Below are positions 53,697 through 64,000 of a stretch of DNA of 64,000 bases, in pieces (the first letter of the stretch is position 1; the number at the start of each line of letters is the position of its first letter). The position numbers and the translations under genes were made by a program. Source of the DNA: Rhizophagus irregularis (lineage: Eukaryota > Glomeromycota > Glomeromycetes > Glomerales > Glomeraceae); NCBI RefSeq assembly GCF_026210795.1, contig NC_089436.1:2232001-2296000 (forward strand). The letters run 5' to 3'. Under the pieces are notes generated by a model. That model saw only the letters and a program-made list of their open reading frames with translations. It ran no database searches and was not told the origin of the DNA.

Positions 53697-54608
53697 TCAT
53701 TCATTATTATCATCATCGACTAAAAAAGGAAAAGAAATTAATAAATTTTGTATTTACGACTAAAAAAGAAAAAAAAATTAATAAATTTTGTACTTACCAT
53801 TTCGATCTTCTGTATTTTGAGTATTCGTATTCGTATTTTGAGTATTCCGGCTCCCACGTGCTATAAAATATTAAGAAAATCAATAAAAATTTATAATTTG
53901 ATTAAACTTTTATACTTTACATACCATTCCTTCTATTGTTTCGTCTGTGTTGAGTTTTATTAACACCAATTGAAGCCTGTACAAACTGATCGTCTAGAAA
54001 CATATTAAATCATATTAAATAAAACAATTTACCTCTTTAATATAATCATTTTGTTGATTATGTAATGTTGTTAGATTTAAAAGTTCTTACCTGGTTTTTC
54101 CCAAAACCGTGTATTCATGACTTCAAAATAAATGGCACCAGCACGGCTTCTTGCCCCTCTCGGATCGTTTGCAATCACTAATAATTGATCCTAAAGTATT
54201 AAGTGTTAAATAAGTATTAAAATTACTATTACAACAAATTTTTATTAATATTTAACTCACGTGATAACTGGTCACTAATCCATTGAATTTTGTTTGGCAC
54301 TGTTTGCCCGAATAATTGCTTCCACACCTCTCATTTACTTTATTCGCAACGGAATTCCAGAATCTTTTTCTACTTCTTCCTGCAATTTGATAATGGTACT
54401 CGAAGTTTCTTGATCTCCGCTGCTCAATCAAAACTGCGATTTGGTCATCCGACCACTCCACCCGGCCGGAAGAATAAGTTATAGTGTCGAAAATGGAGGT
54501 AGTATTGACATTGATGGTATTGGTATCATTGACGGTGGTTGAATCAGTTGAAGATGAGGACATTGTTTGAAATTTTGTTAAAAAATTGTTTAGAATATTT
54601 GGAAACAT
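53697..54608 (-). CDS. SANT/trihelix-like DNA-binding protein of the transposon cassette
   Basis: Five exons (54608-54261, 54190-54091, 53993-53925, 53860-53798, 53719-53697) give exactly 200 residues and stop in frame, with GT-AG borders throughout. A Ser/Thr/Asn-rich start (a second ATG 15 codons in, before SSSSTDSTT, is equally possible) precedes a Myb/SANT-like module: RVEWSDDQIAVLIEQRR, then SRKRFWNSVANKVNERCG and SGKQCQTKFNGLVTSYH, the three-helix pattern with spaced Trp/Phe residues of trihelix or MADF-type domains. Then AGAIYFEVMNTRFWEKPDDQ and an Asn/Thr/Gln-rich tail (NTQNTNTNTQNTE). It lies downstream of the CACTA-type transposase on the same strand. Small Myb-like proteins accompany transposases in several DNA transposon groups and may bind terminal repeats; that role here is inference. 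Apparently intact. Confidence 0.7.
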
Positions 54609-55276
54609 ATTTGATAAAAAAAAATATGTATTGATTATAAAAAAAAATATGTATTGATTATTAATTAGTATTGATTATCAAAAAAATGCGAGAAAGTTCT
54701 TGTAACAATTCTAATTATGCCATTCAATTATCATGATATTACATCATTTCATTTTTTAATTATTAGTACAATTTTTAATGTAACACCATTTCAAAATGAT
54801 TTTGTTGATTCATGATATTATATCATAAAATTCACAAAACAGAGAATTCGTAAAACTCCGTCTCTTGTCCATTAAAAGTGATTAAAATGTCGATCTTCCA
54901 TTGTTTTCCATCGTACAAAAAAAAAAATTAGCCATTAAAAGTGATTAAAAATTTTGTAAATTAGGTCCGGTATTATTCTTACGTAAAAATTAACATTTAT
55001 TTATTACGACTTACTAATGCGAAAAAAAATTAATTAATTTTATTAATTTTACATCTTGGATTGATTTAATGTTAATTTTCAAAAGTTGAATTAATGTTGA
55101 GCGCGTTAAACGAATTCGTTGAGCAAAAATTATGCTTATGTAATACGCGATTAATAATTTTTCATTTGATGAAAGTCACGAGACATACTATCTTCTTGCT
55201 TATATTATACACGATTATCACTAAGCTTGAAATGGAAATCAAATGTGTCATCATTTTCTTTATTTGGTGTGGCATA
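54609..55276. other. Spacer between SANT-like gene and transposase
   Basis: Contains a short tandem duplication (AAAAATATGTATTGATTATA at 54630-54660) and inverted words around CATGATATTA(C/T)ATCAT (54730 and 54810). No coding exon supported. Confidence 0.45.
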
Positions 55277-58200
55277 CTACAAGTTAAATCTTCTATTCAA
55301 AGGTATAATCGACAAATATTTTTGTTTTCCTACCGTAATATTTCTAAATTTTGTAGCTCGACATAATATCCTATGAACCGCTAACAGGGAATCACAACCT
55401 TCTTGAAAGTATTCAGCTTTCCATAATTCGGTATTTGATATTTCTGGCTCCATAAAACTATGTTTAAACCGAATACTAAAAGAAGGTGCAGGTTTATACC
55501 ACTTGACATATGCTAGGAGGTGAGTTTTCGTTCCTTCTGGAAATCTAAGGGCATGCTCGAAATAATATTGGACTTCACCCGGATAAGTGTCAACTGAATC
55601 ATCATTAGCTGCTTTCCATTTTGCAAATATATTCGCATTTTTTTCATGGCGACCAGAAATCATAGATCCAAATATTTCGGCGCCAATTTGTAGTCTTGCA
55701 TGCTGATTCATATGCAAATCCATAAATCCTAACACATCTTCTTTTTCCTTTTCATATAATATTGCATACCATTCACATAGAAATCCTCGCAACTCCAAAG
55801 GCATAACGACATTGATATATGATGGGTTAAGCATTTGGCCAGGTAATGGTTCAGTGCCATATATTTTGGAAACCATAGACGTATTATGTCTCATGAATAG
55901 AAAATGCTGCAGTTCCTCCCTTTCTGCTGTGATTGCTAAACTTCCTACAGCTTTTTTTGGTACAAGAAGATGGAGAGATTCATCTAGAAGGCCAGATGTC
56001 CATTTACATGATAAGTGATAATCCACCAAAGTGTTTTTTAAGAACAATTTTCATTAATTCGGGTTCTATTTGTCGGTTACTATTAGGATATGATCCTAAA
56101 TAACAGGAATTTTTTTAATAAAGGTACTAAAGACAATTGAAAGACACTGAAGTAAATTTACCTATATATCCATTAAGTCTTTCAAACGGGAAAAGCCAAA
56201 AACTATATATAGGACCATAATCACGACAGCAATCAGGGATATGAAGTGCGAGATGTATATTGCTTGTTATAAATTCTGGTCCATATGTATATTCTATAAG
56301 GTAGGCCATATCTTTTAACCTCTCTTGCGCCTCCTTCAAATCATCATCTGTAATAAATCTTGCTACTAAAAGATTACAAGCTCGAACAAAATGCCCTAAG
56401 ATCTTTCTATCATTATCATCTAGCATATCCCATAATATAGATGTAGAATAAATCATAATAAAGGTCTTCCATTGATCAGCAGTTAAGTTAGAAAACCCAT
56501 CATTTCCGATTGCAATCTTTGGAGGAATTCTACCAATGTCAGAAGGTAAATCAATATTATCCATTCTGTTTTGTGCTACACGAAGTTGTTCCATAGTTAA
56601 TTTTTTTTGGTTTACAAAAATGGATTTGATTATCCATTTTGCAACACCGAGAAAAAGACAATGCATAGGATCCACTACAGCAAATCGTATAGGATCCATG
56701 TATGGTAGGCGAAGCACTTCAGTCCATCTTATACCATGTACTTTAAAATGTGCTTCTCTGGAGGACTTTGAGTTACATTGCAACCATTCATGAGCATATT
56801 GTCTATGTAATAAAAGATCTGCAGGCTTTGTTACCCATTCATTATAGTCTTGCATTCCTCCGTAATGAGTTTTTCTAAATTCCTCGCTATAAGTGGTACG
56901 TTTATCACACCTATAGCATTTCATTACTGCAGATCCATGACCAAATAACTTTCGTGTAGCTGGAGTATCAGATGATCCAACAATTAACGCAACTTTTATT
57001 TCTAAACCATTGGAAAATTGGTGAGTTTTTGGTACTTTCCACCCCTTCCAAAGTTCTAATAACTCATCTACAATAGGAGCTAGATAATGATTAATGCGTT
57101 CCAACCCTGCCTCTTTTGGTCCTGGTAAGAAACCCAAATATATAATATTTTCGGGCTTATTCCTTTCTGACCTTGGAAGATTGCAAATAGACGCATAAAT
57201 AGCGCCAGTACTATGCTGCGTGTAGGAGAATGGTTGGAACCAATCAAGATTAAGGAGAAGACCTAGATGGGTTGTGGCAGTCTCTGTTGTAAAAAAGGTA
57301 CTACCATCAAATGGAAAATTTTTCCATACCTTACCATCGTAAATATCTGAATAGATATTATTTTCGTTTCTTTGAGTCCCTGATAATTTTAACATGTTCT
57401 CAAAATCTGGTCGTTAATATAAAATGCTCAATTGCTGACGAATGTTTGGCTTAGGATAAACCATGCGAGGTACCACAATTGTTGCATCTTTATTTTTTTT
57501 GAGAATGGAAAGTGGATTATTGCATTGGTGATTACGACTTGATATTGGATTATTTGGATACTCTTTATACGGGCAATTCATTATAGCAACTTTTCCTTCT
57601 TCCTTATATGCAATAATATCTTTAACATTATGCAATTTATGGCAATCGGTACATGCAGCTAATTGCATTTTCGGTTGAAAAATGTTTAACCATATTTTTG
57701 CCATATATAATGAGGTAGGAAAATTTTCAAATTGCAACTTATCAAAGCGCATAAGAATTATATGAAAAAATTTTATTAAGGATTCAAGTGCAATATCAGG
57801 CAATCGAAATCTTTGTTGAAATTTAAATAGCCATATTATAATCTCAGTATTAATAGAATCACTTAAGCTTTCCACTATAAATGCTTCTTCATTGTCATTG
57901 TCAATCTTAGGAGATGCGAAAAAATCTTCTACATCATCATTCTCCTCTCCTTCATCCACATCATCATTCTCTTCCTCATCCATATTATCTACATCATCAT
58001 TCTCCTCTCCTTCATTCACATCATCATTCTCTTCCTCATCCATATTATTTACATCATCATTCTCCTCTCCCTCATCCACATCATCATTCTCTTCCTCATC
58101 CATATTATTTACATCATCATTCTCTTCCCCCTCATTTATATTATCTACATTATAATTCTCACCAAAATAATTGATTTCATCATTATTTTCATCAATTGTA

Positions 58201-58658
58201 GGTGCTGGAATACGAAAACATGAAGGTTTTGATGAAAATAATGTTATATTTTCTTCAATATATTGGAAAGAAGGACCAGGATGGGAAGAGTCCTGATCTG
58301 GACTAGATGTACCGGAGTAATTATTTCTTTCTCGCTTTTTTGATATATTCAATTTTATTTCTGTATTTATATATGTATTATTAACAGATGATGTTTTTTT
58401 CTTTCTTATCATGATGGTATTTTCCTGATTTTTTCTAGAATCTTTTGATCTCGATTCCCACAAACTATCATCATACGTATGTTTCTCTTGAGTGCGAGAA
58501 TCAACTTCTGCACCTTTGCAACGAGCACAATTGCAAATATACAAATACTTTTTTTTGGGCTTTATTAAATCAGCCACAAAGGTTTCAGAGGTTTCAACTT
58601 TACGTTTTTTATTACTCTTTATTAATCCAGATACAGAGTTACATTTTTTATTATTCAT
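55277..58658 (-). pseudogene. CACTA-superfamily (Tnp2-type) transposase with one nonsense codon and one frameshift
   Basis: The first long exon (58658-56162) has a Cys-rich N-terminus (YICNCARCKGAEV), an acidic tandem repeat, and a CxxC..H zinc-binding-like segment (AACTDCHKLH). It is then interrupted by a single in-frame TAA (57414-57416) between SILY and RPDFENMLKLSG. Beyond it come IYLGFLPGPKEAG, HGSAVMKCYRCDKRT, the acidic-catalytic VVDPMHCLFLGVAKW and IHLALHIPDCCRDYG, FPFERLNGYIG, all hallmarks of Tnp2-like CACTA transposases. An 66-nt intron (56096-56161) leads to exon 2 (SYPNSNRQIEPELMK). There a one-base excess near 56046-56050 shifts the frame into FLKNTLVDYHLSCKWTS and on to the end at 55277. 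With both lesions ignored the protein is about 1100 residues, near full length. The lesions look recent because everything else is open. Confidence 0.85.
57938..58140. repeat. 60-bp coding minisatellite in the transposase
   Basis: Three and a half tandem 60-bp units encode acidic 20-residue repeats (GEENDDVNNMDEEENDDVDE). Units are almost identical, so the array is young. The repeat lies in the non-conserved N-terminal linker. Confidence 0.9.
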
Positions 58659-58972
58659 TTTTATTAAAATGTATAAAATATATTTTTTATTCTATCACTT
58701 TTAATAGTTAGTAATCAAGACGTTCAGAAACGAGCTTTTAATAATTCTTATCATACATAAGAATTGCACAAGAATTTTATGAGCGCGTTACTTTTACCTG
58801 GTGAGAATTGCGCAAACGCGTTGCTACCTCTGAGCCCTTGATCTGCATCCTGAAATCTCTGAAATCATTATAAATTTGCACACAAACAACTTTTCTCGCG
58901 TTCTGAAATCTCTACTTTATACGGGATTTTTTTATTTTACAAAATAACAAAAAGATTTTATACTTCGTAACA
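58659..58972. promoter_or_regulatory. Shared divergent promoter region of the transposon genes
   Basis: About 314 bp separate the start codons of the minus-strand transposase and the plus-strand accessory gene. It includes paired words (TTTTAATAATTCTTATCATA / CATAAGAATT and two CTGAAATCTCT copies at 58850-58910) and several GCGCGTT/CGCG words rare elsewhere in the window. The arrangement suggests co-regulation; no TATA box was assigned with certainty. Confidence 0.4.
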
Positions 58973-60156
58973 ATGAATAGTGATAATGTATCATCTAGTG
59001 ATGAATCATCCTCCTCCTCCTCCTCCTCCTCCTCCTCCTCTTCTTCTTCTTCCTTTTCTAAAAGTTCTTATAACACGATAAAAGCAAGTATTTGATTATT
59101 TTATATATTATTTCTGCTTTTATCCTATTTACATTTATCTATTATTTTACAGAAAGAAGTGTTTATTTGGAGCGACTCCGAGCTAAAAGACGTATACAGT
59201 ATTAACTATGAGCTCACATGGGCTGAGCAAAAAGATAACATAGTCACCAAGTTGCTTCCACCACTTTACAAACTCGTAAATAAAAAATATAAAGTCTCAA
59301 ATAGTGATTTATTAAAGATGTTATATGGACGTTGGCGATCTCGCCATCGCGTTAGTAATATTAGAAAGCAAGGGGAAGCCCAAATAAAACGTAACAAAAG
59401 AAGAGCAATGAAGAATTCAAGGATGCAGGATGTAAATTATTTAATTAACAGAAGCTATTAAATTTAGTTTTTTTTTTAAATTAATTATATTGTGCTTTAT
59501 AATTAACATTGTTAGAAAAAAAAAAGAAGAACAAACGCGGCCAATTACCTAATACAAAACAAAGATAAGTACATTTGCCGATATCCTGAAAAGGATCTAG
59601 TTCAAATTTTAAAAGATTCAGGCTACCATTCCGAAGAATGGGAGGAAACCGACGAAGATGATGAAGATGATGAAAATGATGAAGAAGAAGTAGTCACAAA
59701 AAAAAATTCGATATATATTTATGAAAGATGGTGGAGATCTCCTGCTGTATGTATATTTTATTATTTTTTATCAAAGTATAAACACTAATTTATAGTTTAA
59801 TTTCTTTATTTAAGCTTCAACGTTTATTACATAATCGTATTGATCCAACGGTAGAGTTATTAAGGAAAAAACCACCAAACTTAAAATGTAAAAGAGTTCT
59901 AGACAAAACAGAAACAGTTAGTGTGCCACCTGCCGGCGCACCAAGCTGGTGTTTGAATAGAGAAGCACTTGAAAAATTCAACCGTTTAACCAAAAATATC
60001 CCGGTTTATGATTATGATACTGATGAAAGCATCATTCAAGACAACAATGGTGCCGATGATGATGTTGATAATAACGTCGTAAATAACAAAAATAACAACA
60101 AAAGGAAAAAAAAGAAAAATAAATCTAAATCAAAAAATAAAAAATCAAAAAAATAA
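58973..60156 (+). CDS. Accessory protein of the CACTA-type cassette, intact
   Basis: Four exons (58973-59083, 59153-59431, 59516-59746, 59815-60156) give 320 residues with all joins in phase. Intron 1 uses a GC donor (AAA|GCAAGT), since the GT one codon on breaks the frame. The protein has a poly-Ser run coded by (TCC)n, then a helical basic region (VFIWSDSELKDVYS, LLPPLYKLVNKKYKV, MLYGRWRSRHRVSN, IKRNKRRAMKN). The middle has YICRYPEKDLVQILKDSGYH and SEEWEE plus an Asp/Glu run. The C-terminal block has YERWWRSPALQRLLHNRIDP, VPPAGAPSWCLNREALEKF and a Lys/Asn-rich tail likely to target the nucleus. I recall this layout as recurrent in Rhizophagus next to Tnp2-like transposases. The basic N-terminal region may bind DNA (inference). 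Function unknown; it is divergent from the transposase. Confidence 0.75.
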
Positions 60157-61132
60157 ATTTTACAATTATTACACTTTTGCCTAAATAGGTTTATCGTCAA
60201 AAATACTAATCAGACTTTAATAAAAATCAGAATTCAAACATTTTCATTTAATTTTTTTAAAAATTGATTGATTAAATTAAAAATATCATGGTTTGATAAA
60301 GCTATAGATTACAGTTTATTTTTATTAATAAACAAGTTACGGTATTGATTACTTTATTACAGTAACAATTTAATTACGGATAAGGTATTTAATAAGATAT
60401 CAAAAACTGATTAATAAAATTTTCTATATTAACATACGATAAATTAGATTAATAAGCTAAATACGATAATATTATTTTTTCAAAAAAATTAAAATGAAAA
60501 TATACACAAATTTTTGTTTTTGGTATGTAAGTCAAATTAAATTACTATATGCTTAAATCATAACTCATAACCCAAAGTTGAGGATTAACCGGGTACCTTG
60601 CTTTAGATTCAGCGACACTTCCCAAGTCAGATGAGGTGCCACAGGTACGCTTTAAGAAAACTCGCTATGATAATAAGGATAAGTATATTCGAAAATACCA
60701 GATATGAATAAACATAGGATACGATGAATAATCTCAAATAGAAAAATAAAAAATAAAAAAATAAAATAAAATAAAATAAAAATATAAAAAATAAAATAAA
60801 ATAAAAAAAATATTTTCAATTAGACAAAGCATCCTCGTTCCTTCCTGGAATTCTCATTTGACTAAATTATTATTGTTTGTAATTTGATCCATTTGAATCC
60901 ACCATAAATTGCCAGACAGGGCGAACCCTTATTAGACAATTATAGCTTCATCACCAAATGGCTGCGATGTGTTTAATGATATGGCAACCTGTTTAATTCA
61001 TTTTTAAATGAGCAAACGTGGCCATAAAACTCATTAAAAAGGTAGGCTACAGAGTGCAATGCAACCTACCTAACCTAACAAGTAGGTCTAAGGGTTAGGG
61101 AATAAAATACACCCTAAACCCATGCAGTTGGT
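60157..61132. other. Spacer with (AAAAT)n tract and a GC-richer island
   Basis: 60575-60680 is GC-richer (ACCGGGTACC, GCCACAGGTACGC), distantly like 50331-50560. 60738-60811 is an AAAAT/AAAATA microsatellite. Near 61070-61115 CCTACCTAACCTAACAAG and AAGGGTTAGGG recall telomere-like words. No gene identified. Confidence 0.4.
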
Positions 61133-61396
61133 ATGGAAATAAAAGTTTACAAACGGAAGTTTCAGACTGTGCCTGACGACAAAATGGGTGAGGTGCAATC
61201 AGGACTTTTTCCTCTAATCCAGCCCGGAATTATAGAGGCAACATTGTTATCGTACAAAGCACATCGACGAAAACGTCTCTCAAAGAAATTAATCAATAAA
61301 GAGTATACTTGGGCAATAGCCGATCTTCATCGTCACCCTATAAACTCCAAAAGGACAGGGATCAGCGCAGGCATTTTGGCTTACGTATCTCTTTAA
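61133..61396 (+). CDS. Small basic ORF, unrecognised
   Basis: An 87-codon frame from ATG with ordinary, non-repetitive amino-acid composition (KRKFQTVPDDKMGEVQSGLF, HRRKRLSKKLINKEYTWAIA) and better G/C than its surroundings. No family is recognised and no splice extension is convincing. It could be a small gene or a decayed mobile-element exon. Confidence 0.3.
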   Translation: MEIKVYKRKFQTVPDDKMGEVQSGLFPLIQPGIIEATLLSYKAHRRKRLSKKLINKEYTWAIADLHRHPINSKRTGISAGILAYVSL

Positions 61397-62169
61397 AGAT
61401 TAATTAAATTGAAAGATAGGATCCAAATTCAATATGACTGAATCGATCGCCTCCGGTTATCAAACTTCCATCAGAAGTGATCGCTAGAATCAAAGATACC
61501 AATAATCACCCTTATCAGTAACGATCGAACTAAAGATGTTAGAGAAATAAAATCCGTCATTTATATGGAATTAGTTTGTATTACAATTTTATTACGATTT
61601 GGGTAAAAAAAATATCTCCTTAAAATTTATTTTTTTTCAGGTATCCTGGCTATATGGAAAGATTCCTAATATGGTAATAGTACAATACACCTTATACGCC
61701 ATTTTGCAAATTCAGTGTAATAGTTTACAAAGAAAAAAAGGGGAACGTATTTATTTTTTTGCCATGAGAAATTTAATTACAATAAGTGGATTTCAGAAAA
61801 TCGCGGTAATTTGAATAATTTGTATATGCTTTTGATAACGGGTTTGAAGTTTAGGTATTCTCTGGCCGCACTCTTGTATTACTATGATCACTGAGAGTTG
61901 GCTTATATAATAATCTTATCATTCAATATTTCCTAAAAAAGTAAATAAACATCATCTATTTATAAGTATTCATGATTTGGAAAAACTCCGTATGAAGTTG
62001 TGAAGATAAATGATACTTGGATCAAGCACTCCATAGCAATTATCTTTTTTCGTACACTGTATTACATTTTTACAAAGTACAAAGCGTACAAAGCCAATAC
62101 CAAATAGACAGAAATCAGTAGCTGTTTTCTATACTACGATAATATTAAATAAACACACAAATTTTTTTA
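61397..62169. other. Spacer, no gene supported
   Basis: Mixed-composition DNA. A 71-codon frame at 61599-61814 starts in an A/T-rich tract and lacks any recognisable feature. Confidence 0.4.
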
Positions 62170-62405
62170 AAGATCGTACAAATATCGGTGACCGATATAT
62201 ATTAGATAACGGATCGGTGACTAATAGTTTGGATATCGGACACTTGGTAATTTACATTTTTTTAACCATATTTGAAATTTGCGCATTATGTGACAAATCG
62301 GGTACCCGATATGTTGTTAATATGTAAAAATGCCCGATATGTACCTAATTAGTCACCGATATATAGGTACCCGATATGTGTGAGATAGATCGTTTTTTGA
62401 CCTGT
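62170..62405. repeat. Degenerate ATATCGGGTACC palindromic repeat element, second copy
   Basis: Carries GGTGACCGATAT, CGGGTACCCGATAT, GTCACCGATATATAGGTACC and related palindromic words, ending TTTTTTGACCTGTG. It is an inverted relative of 49236-49570 (which starts ACAGGTCAAAATCG). It directly precedes LINE ORF1. Confidence 0.75.
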
Positions 62406-62542
62406 GTATGTTTGTCTATAGTAAAATATCATCAGACTCTCTCCTGAATTTTTCAAAAATGAAAATTTCCGACAAAAATATTTTTTTTATTATTTTTAAA
62501 CTACTAATAAAATTTATATTCCCAACCCAAAGTCCTCTAATA

Positions 62543-64000
62543 TGTCTGGTAACTATGCCAAGAGAGGCCGTGGAAGTTATAACCCTAACAGTAGAAAAGT
62601 TTTCTGTCAAGAATGAAAAAATAATAATAACTCTGATAACTCAAGCTCCGATGGTGAAAACACTGTCCAGCAAAAACATAATCGTACGATTACCAAAAAT
62701 TCTATGGATGAAGATTACATTGCCAACGTCCAGGCGGCTGATGTTGGAACCTCCTCCCCAAAAAAATCTGCTGTGCCAACTGCGTCCAGTCATGTCACGT
62801 CTTCTGGAAATGTGGACGCGTCTATGCAGATCTAGTGGTGACTCTCGCCATAACCAGAGATGATTTTTAGGCTGCGGCTATGCCAAATGCTGCCAAATAA
62901 TTTACTACTAATAAGGCTCTTATCGAGGCTGTTAATAATCTTTTTTAGAAACCTATGAGTCATACACTGGCAAAGCGCGTATGACTGGTTCTGGCCTTGT
63001 TATTCATTTCCATACAGCTGAAGCACGTGATATATGCGTTAGTTCCACCCATTCTGAGTTCCCTGATCTAATATTCCATGCACATGATCCTCGCCAACTC
63101 CAATCTAATGAAGATCTCTGAGCTATCCAAGTTACCGATATTCCGTTCTTTATTAAAAAAGACAACCTGATGGCTTATTTCAAGAAATTTGGAAATATTA
63201 CCTCCTGCTGCCTTTTTCTAGACCCAATGCAAAAGTACAGCAAACCCACATTGTATATGACAATGCTGATTCAATTGCCCGTTTTACTGATCAATAGGCC
63301 ATTTACTGTTTCTCCACCTGTCTCTGTATCACTCTGTGCTATTATTCCGTGAACCAAAGGCTGCGCGCCATCAATTTGTTGCCACCCTCACTCTAACGTT
63401 GAAGATATTAACCTTGCTCCCCTTACCCGTGAACTTGGCGCTAAAGCTGTCAACGTTTCGCTTTTCCTGAATTTCTACAAACCCAAACGATGGGCATATG
63501 TCACCTTCAATTCTTAGGAAACCATGGATGCTGCTATGAAACAAACTGTCAGCTTCCAAGGCAAGGTGCTTTTCTGGTCTTCCCCAGATAATTCTAACAA
63601 ACTTTGTCACAGATGTGGTAAACTAGGCTGTGCTCTGAATTTTTGTCCACTCAAGCTAACCAGAGGACGTACTTGTACTCGAGATCCAGTGGAAAAACTC
63701 AAAGAACGCTTTAATGTCAATCAACCTCATCACTCTAACTCCAATGTCAACACACGTCCTCGCTCCTGATCTCACTCAAAATCTAGAGATCATTCATCCT
63801 CTACTTCAAGACGTGATAATAACACTACAAATAGACATAATAATAATAATAATAATCATACCAATTCCAATCCCGCTTCTTCCCAACATGCTCGTCACAA
63901 CAGTAAAGAATGTTCGGTCTCTTTTTCCTCCTCTTCTCGTTCTACAGCACGTCCTTTGCCTCACCAAACCCTTAATTCTGCGTTATCTCTTGAAGATGCT
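62543..64000 (+). pseudogene. LINE ORF1 with RRM-like and zinc-knuckle regions, runs off the window
   Basis: From an ATG at 62543 (SGNYAKRGRGSYNPNSRKVF), in several frames: a Ser/Asn-rich head, SSPKKSAVPTASSHVTSSGN, then AIQVTDIPFFIKKDNLMAYF, KKFGNITSCCLF (RRM-like beta-alpha-beta). Then VATLTLTNVEDINLAPLTRE, KRWAYVTFNS (RNP1-like), and a Cys-rich knuckle LCHRCGKLGCALNFCPLKLT, followed by an Arg/Ser/His/Asn-rich basic tail to the window end. Stops at about 62617, 63119 and 63516 and frame changes break it, although 63524-63769 is open. A typical RNA-binding ORF1 of a CR1/jockey-like LINE; ORF2 would lie beyond 64000. Confidence 0.7.

Noticed and set aside
57892-58174. Two plus-strand frames rich in Ser or His-Pro
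   Set aside because: Antisense to the acidic repeat of the transposase; periodic artefacts of the 60-bp unit.
59159-59461. A stand-alone 100-codon gene
   Set aside because: It opens with GTG and is exon 2 of the four-exon accessory gene; its final codons read into intron 2.
1-64000. tRNA or rRNA genes
   Set aside because: No segment could be folded into a tRNA cloverleaf with proper boxes, and no rRNA-like conserved blocks were recognised by eye; a covariance search would be decisive.

Overview
The window is strongly A/T-rich eukaryotic DNA with short introns (about 50-110 nt, GT-AG with occasional GC-AG, branch-site-like CTAAC, T-rich ends before AG). Long gene-poor stretches are packed with nested transposable elements. 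Protein style (poly-Ser/Asp tracts, decayed LINE ORFs, CACTA-type transposase with satellite genes, FAR1-like remnant) and base composition point to an arbuscular mycorrhizal fungus of the Rhizophagus irregularis type. That assignment is inference from pattern memory; no database was searched.

Layout. 1-6.3 kb: A/T-rich DNA without a supportable gene. 6.3-21.4 kb: a transposon graveyard. It holds hAT-like elements with 8-bp target duplications, TA-flanked mariner-like MITEs, foldback elements, a LINE 3' remnant, two copies (A, B) of a non-coding retroposon-like repeat, and three copies (two here, one nested) of a small palindromic-end MITE. 22.2-29.4 kb is the gene-bearing island: a TOM70-type mitochondrial import receptor (10 exons including an 8-nt microexon), a PWWP plus LEDGF/TFIIS-N-like chromatin protein (7 exons, first intron GC-AG), a decayed secreted/membrane protein, and an intact uncharacterised membrane protein. 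29.7-30.4 kb: an RraA-like aldolase pseudogene. 30.5-38.4 kb: tandem repeats, including two unusual arrays in which mini-exon-like and intron-like segments alternate, one on each strand; the plus-strand array lies inside a ~4-kb terminal-inverted-repeat element. 38.6-43.5 kb: a telomere-like TTAGGG tract with a hAT MITE in it, a FAR1-like fragment, a multi-exon uncharacterised gene broken by stops, and a LINE reverse-transcriptase remnant. 43.6-49.6 kb: two oppositely oriented copies of one LINE ORF1 element with clear target duplications, a chimeric LINE fragment, repeat copy C and a degenerate palindromic repeat. 49.6-53.4 kb: mini-exon duplicates, a GC-rich island, twin hairpin intron-like repeats and a possible MT-A70-like methyltransferase fragment. 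53.7-60.2 kb: a three-gene CACTA/Tnp2-type cassette (SANT/trihelix-like DNA-binding gene, transposase with one nonsense codon and one frameshift, divergent intact accessory gene). 60.2-64 kb: A/T-rich spacer, a small ORF, and LINE ORF1 running off the window end.

The two conserved genes at 22.2-27.1 kb are ordinary housekeeping functions on the same strand, about 0.5 kb apart, with no evident functional link. Most of the rest is mobile DNA, and insertion order can be read from which element interrupts which. Exon joins were chosen by splice motifs, frame continuity and fit to remembered family consensus, and are untested by transcripts.
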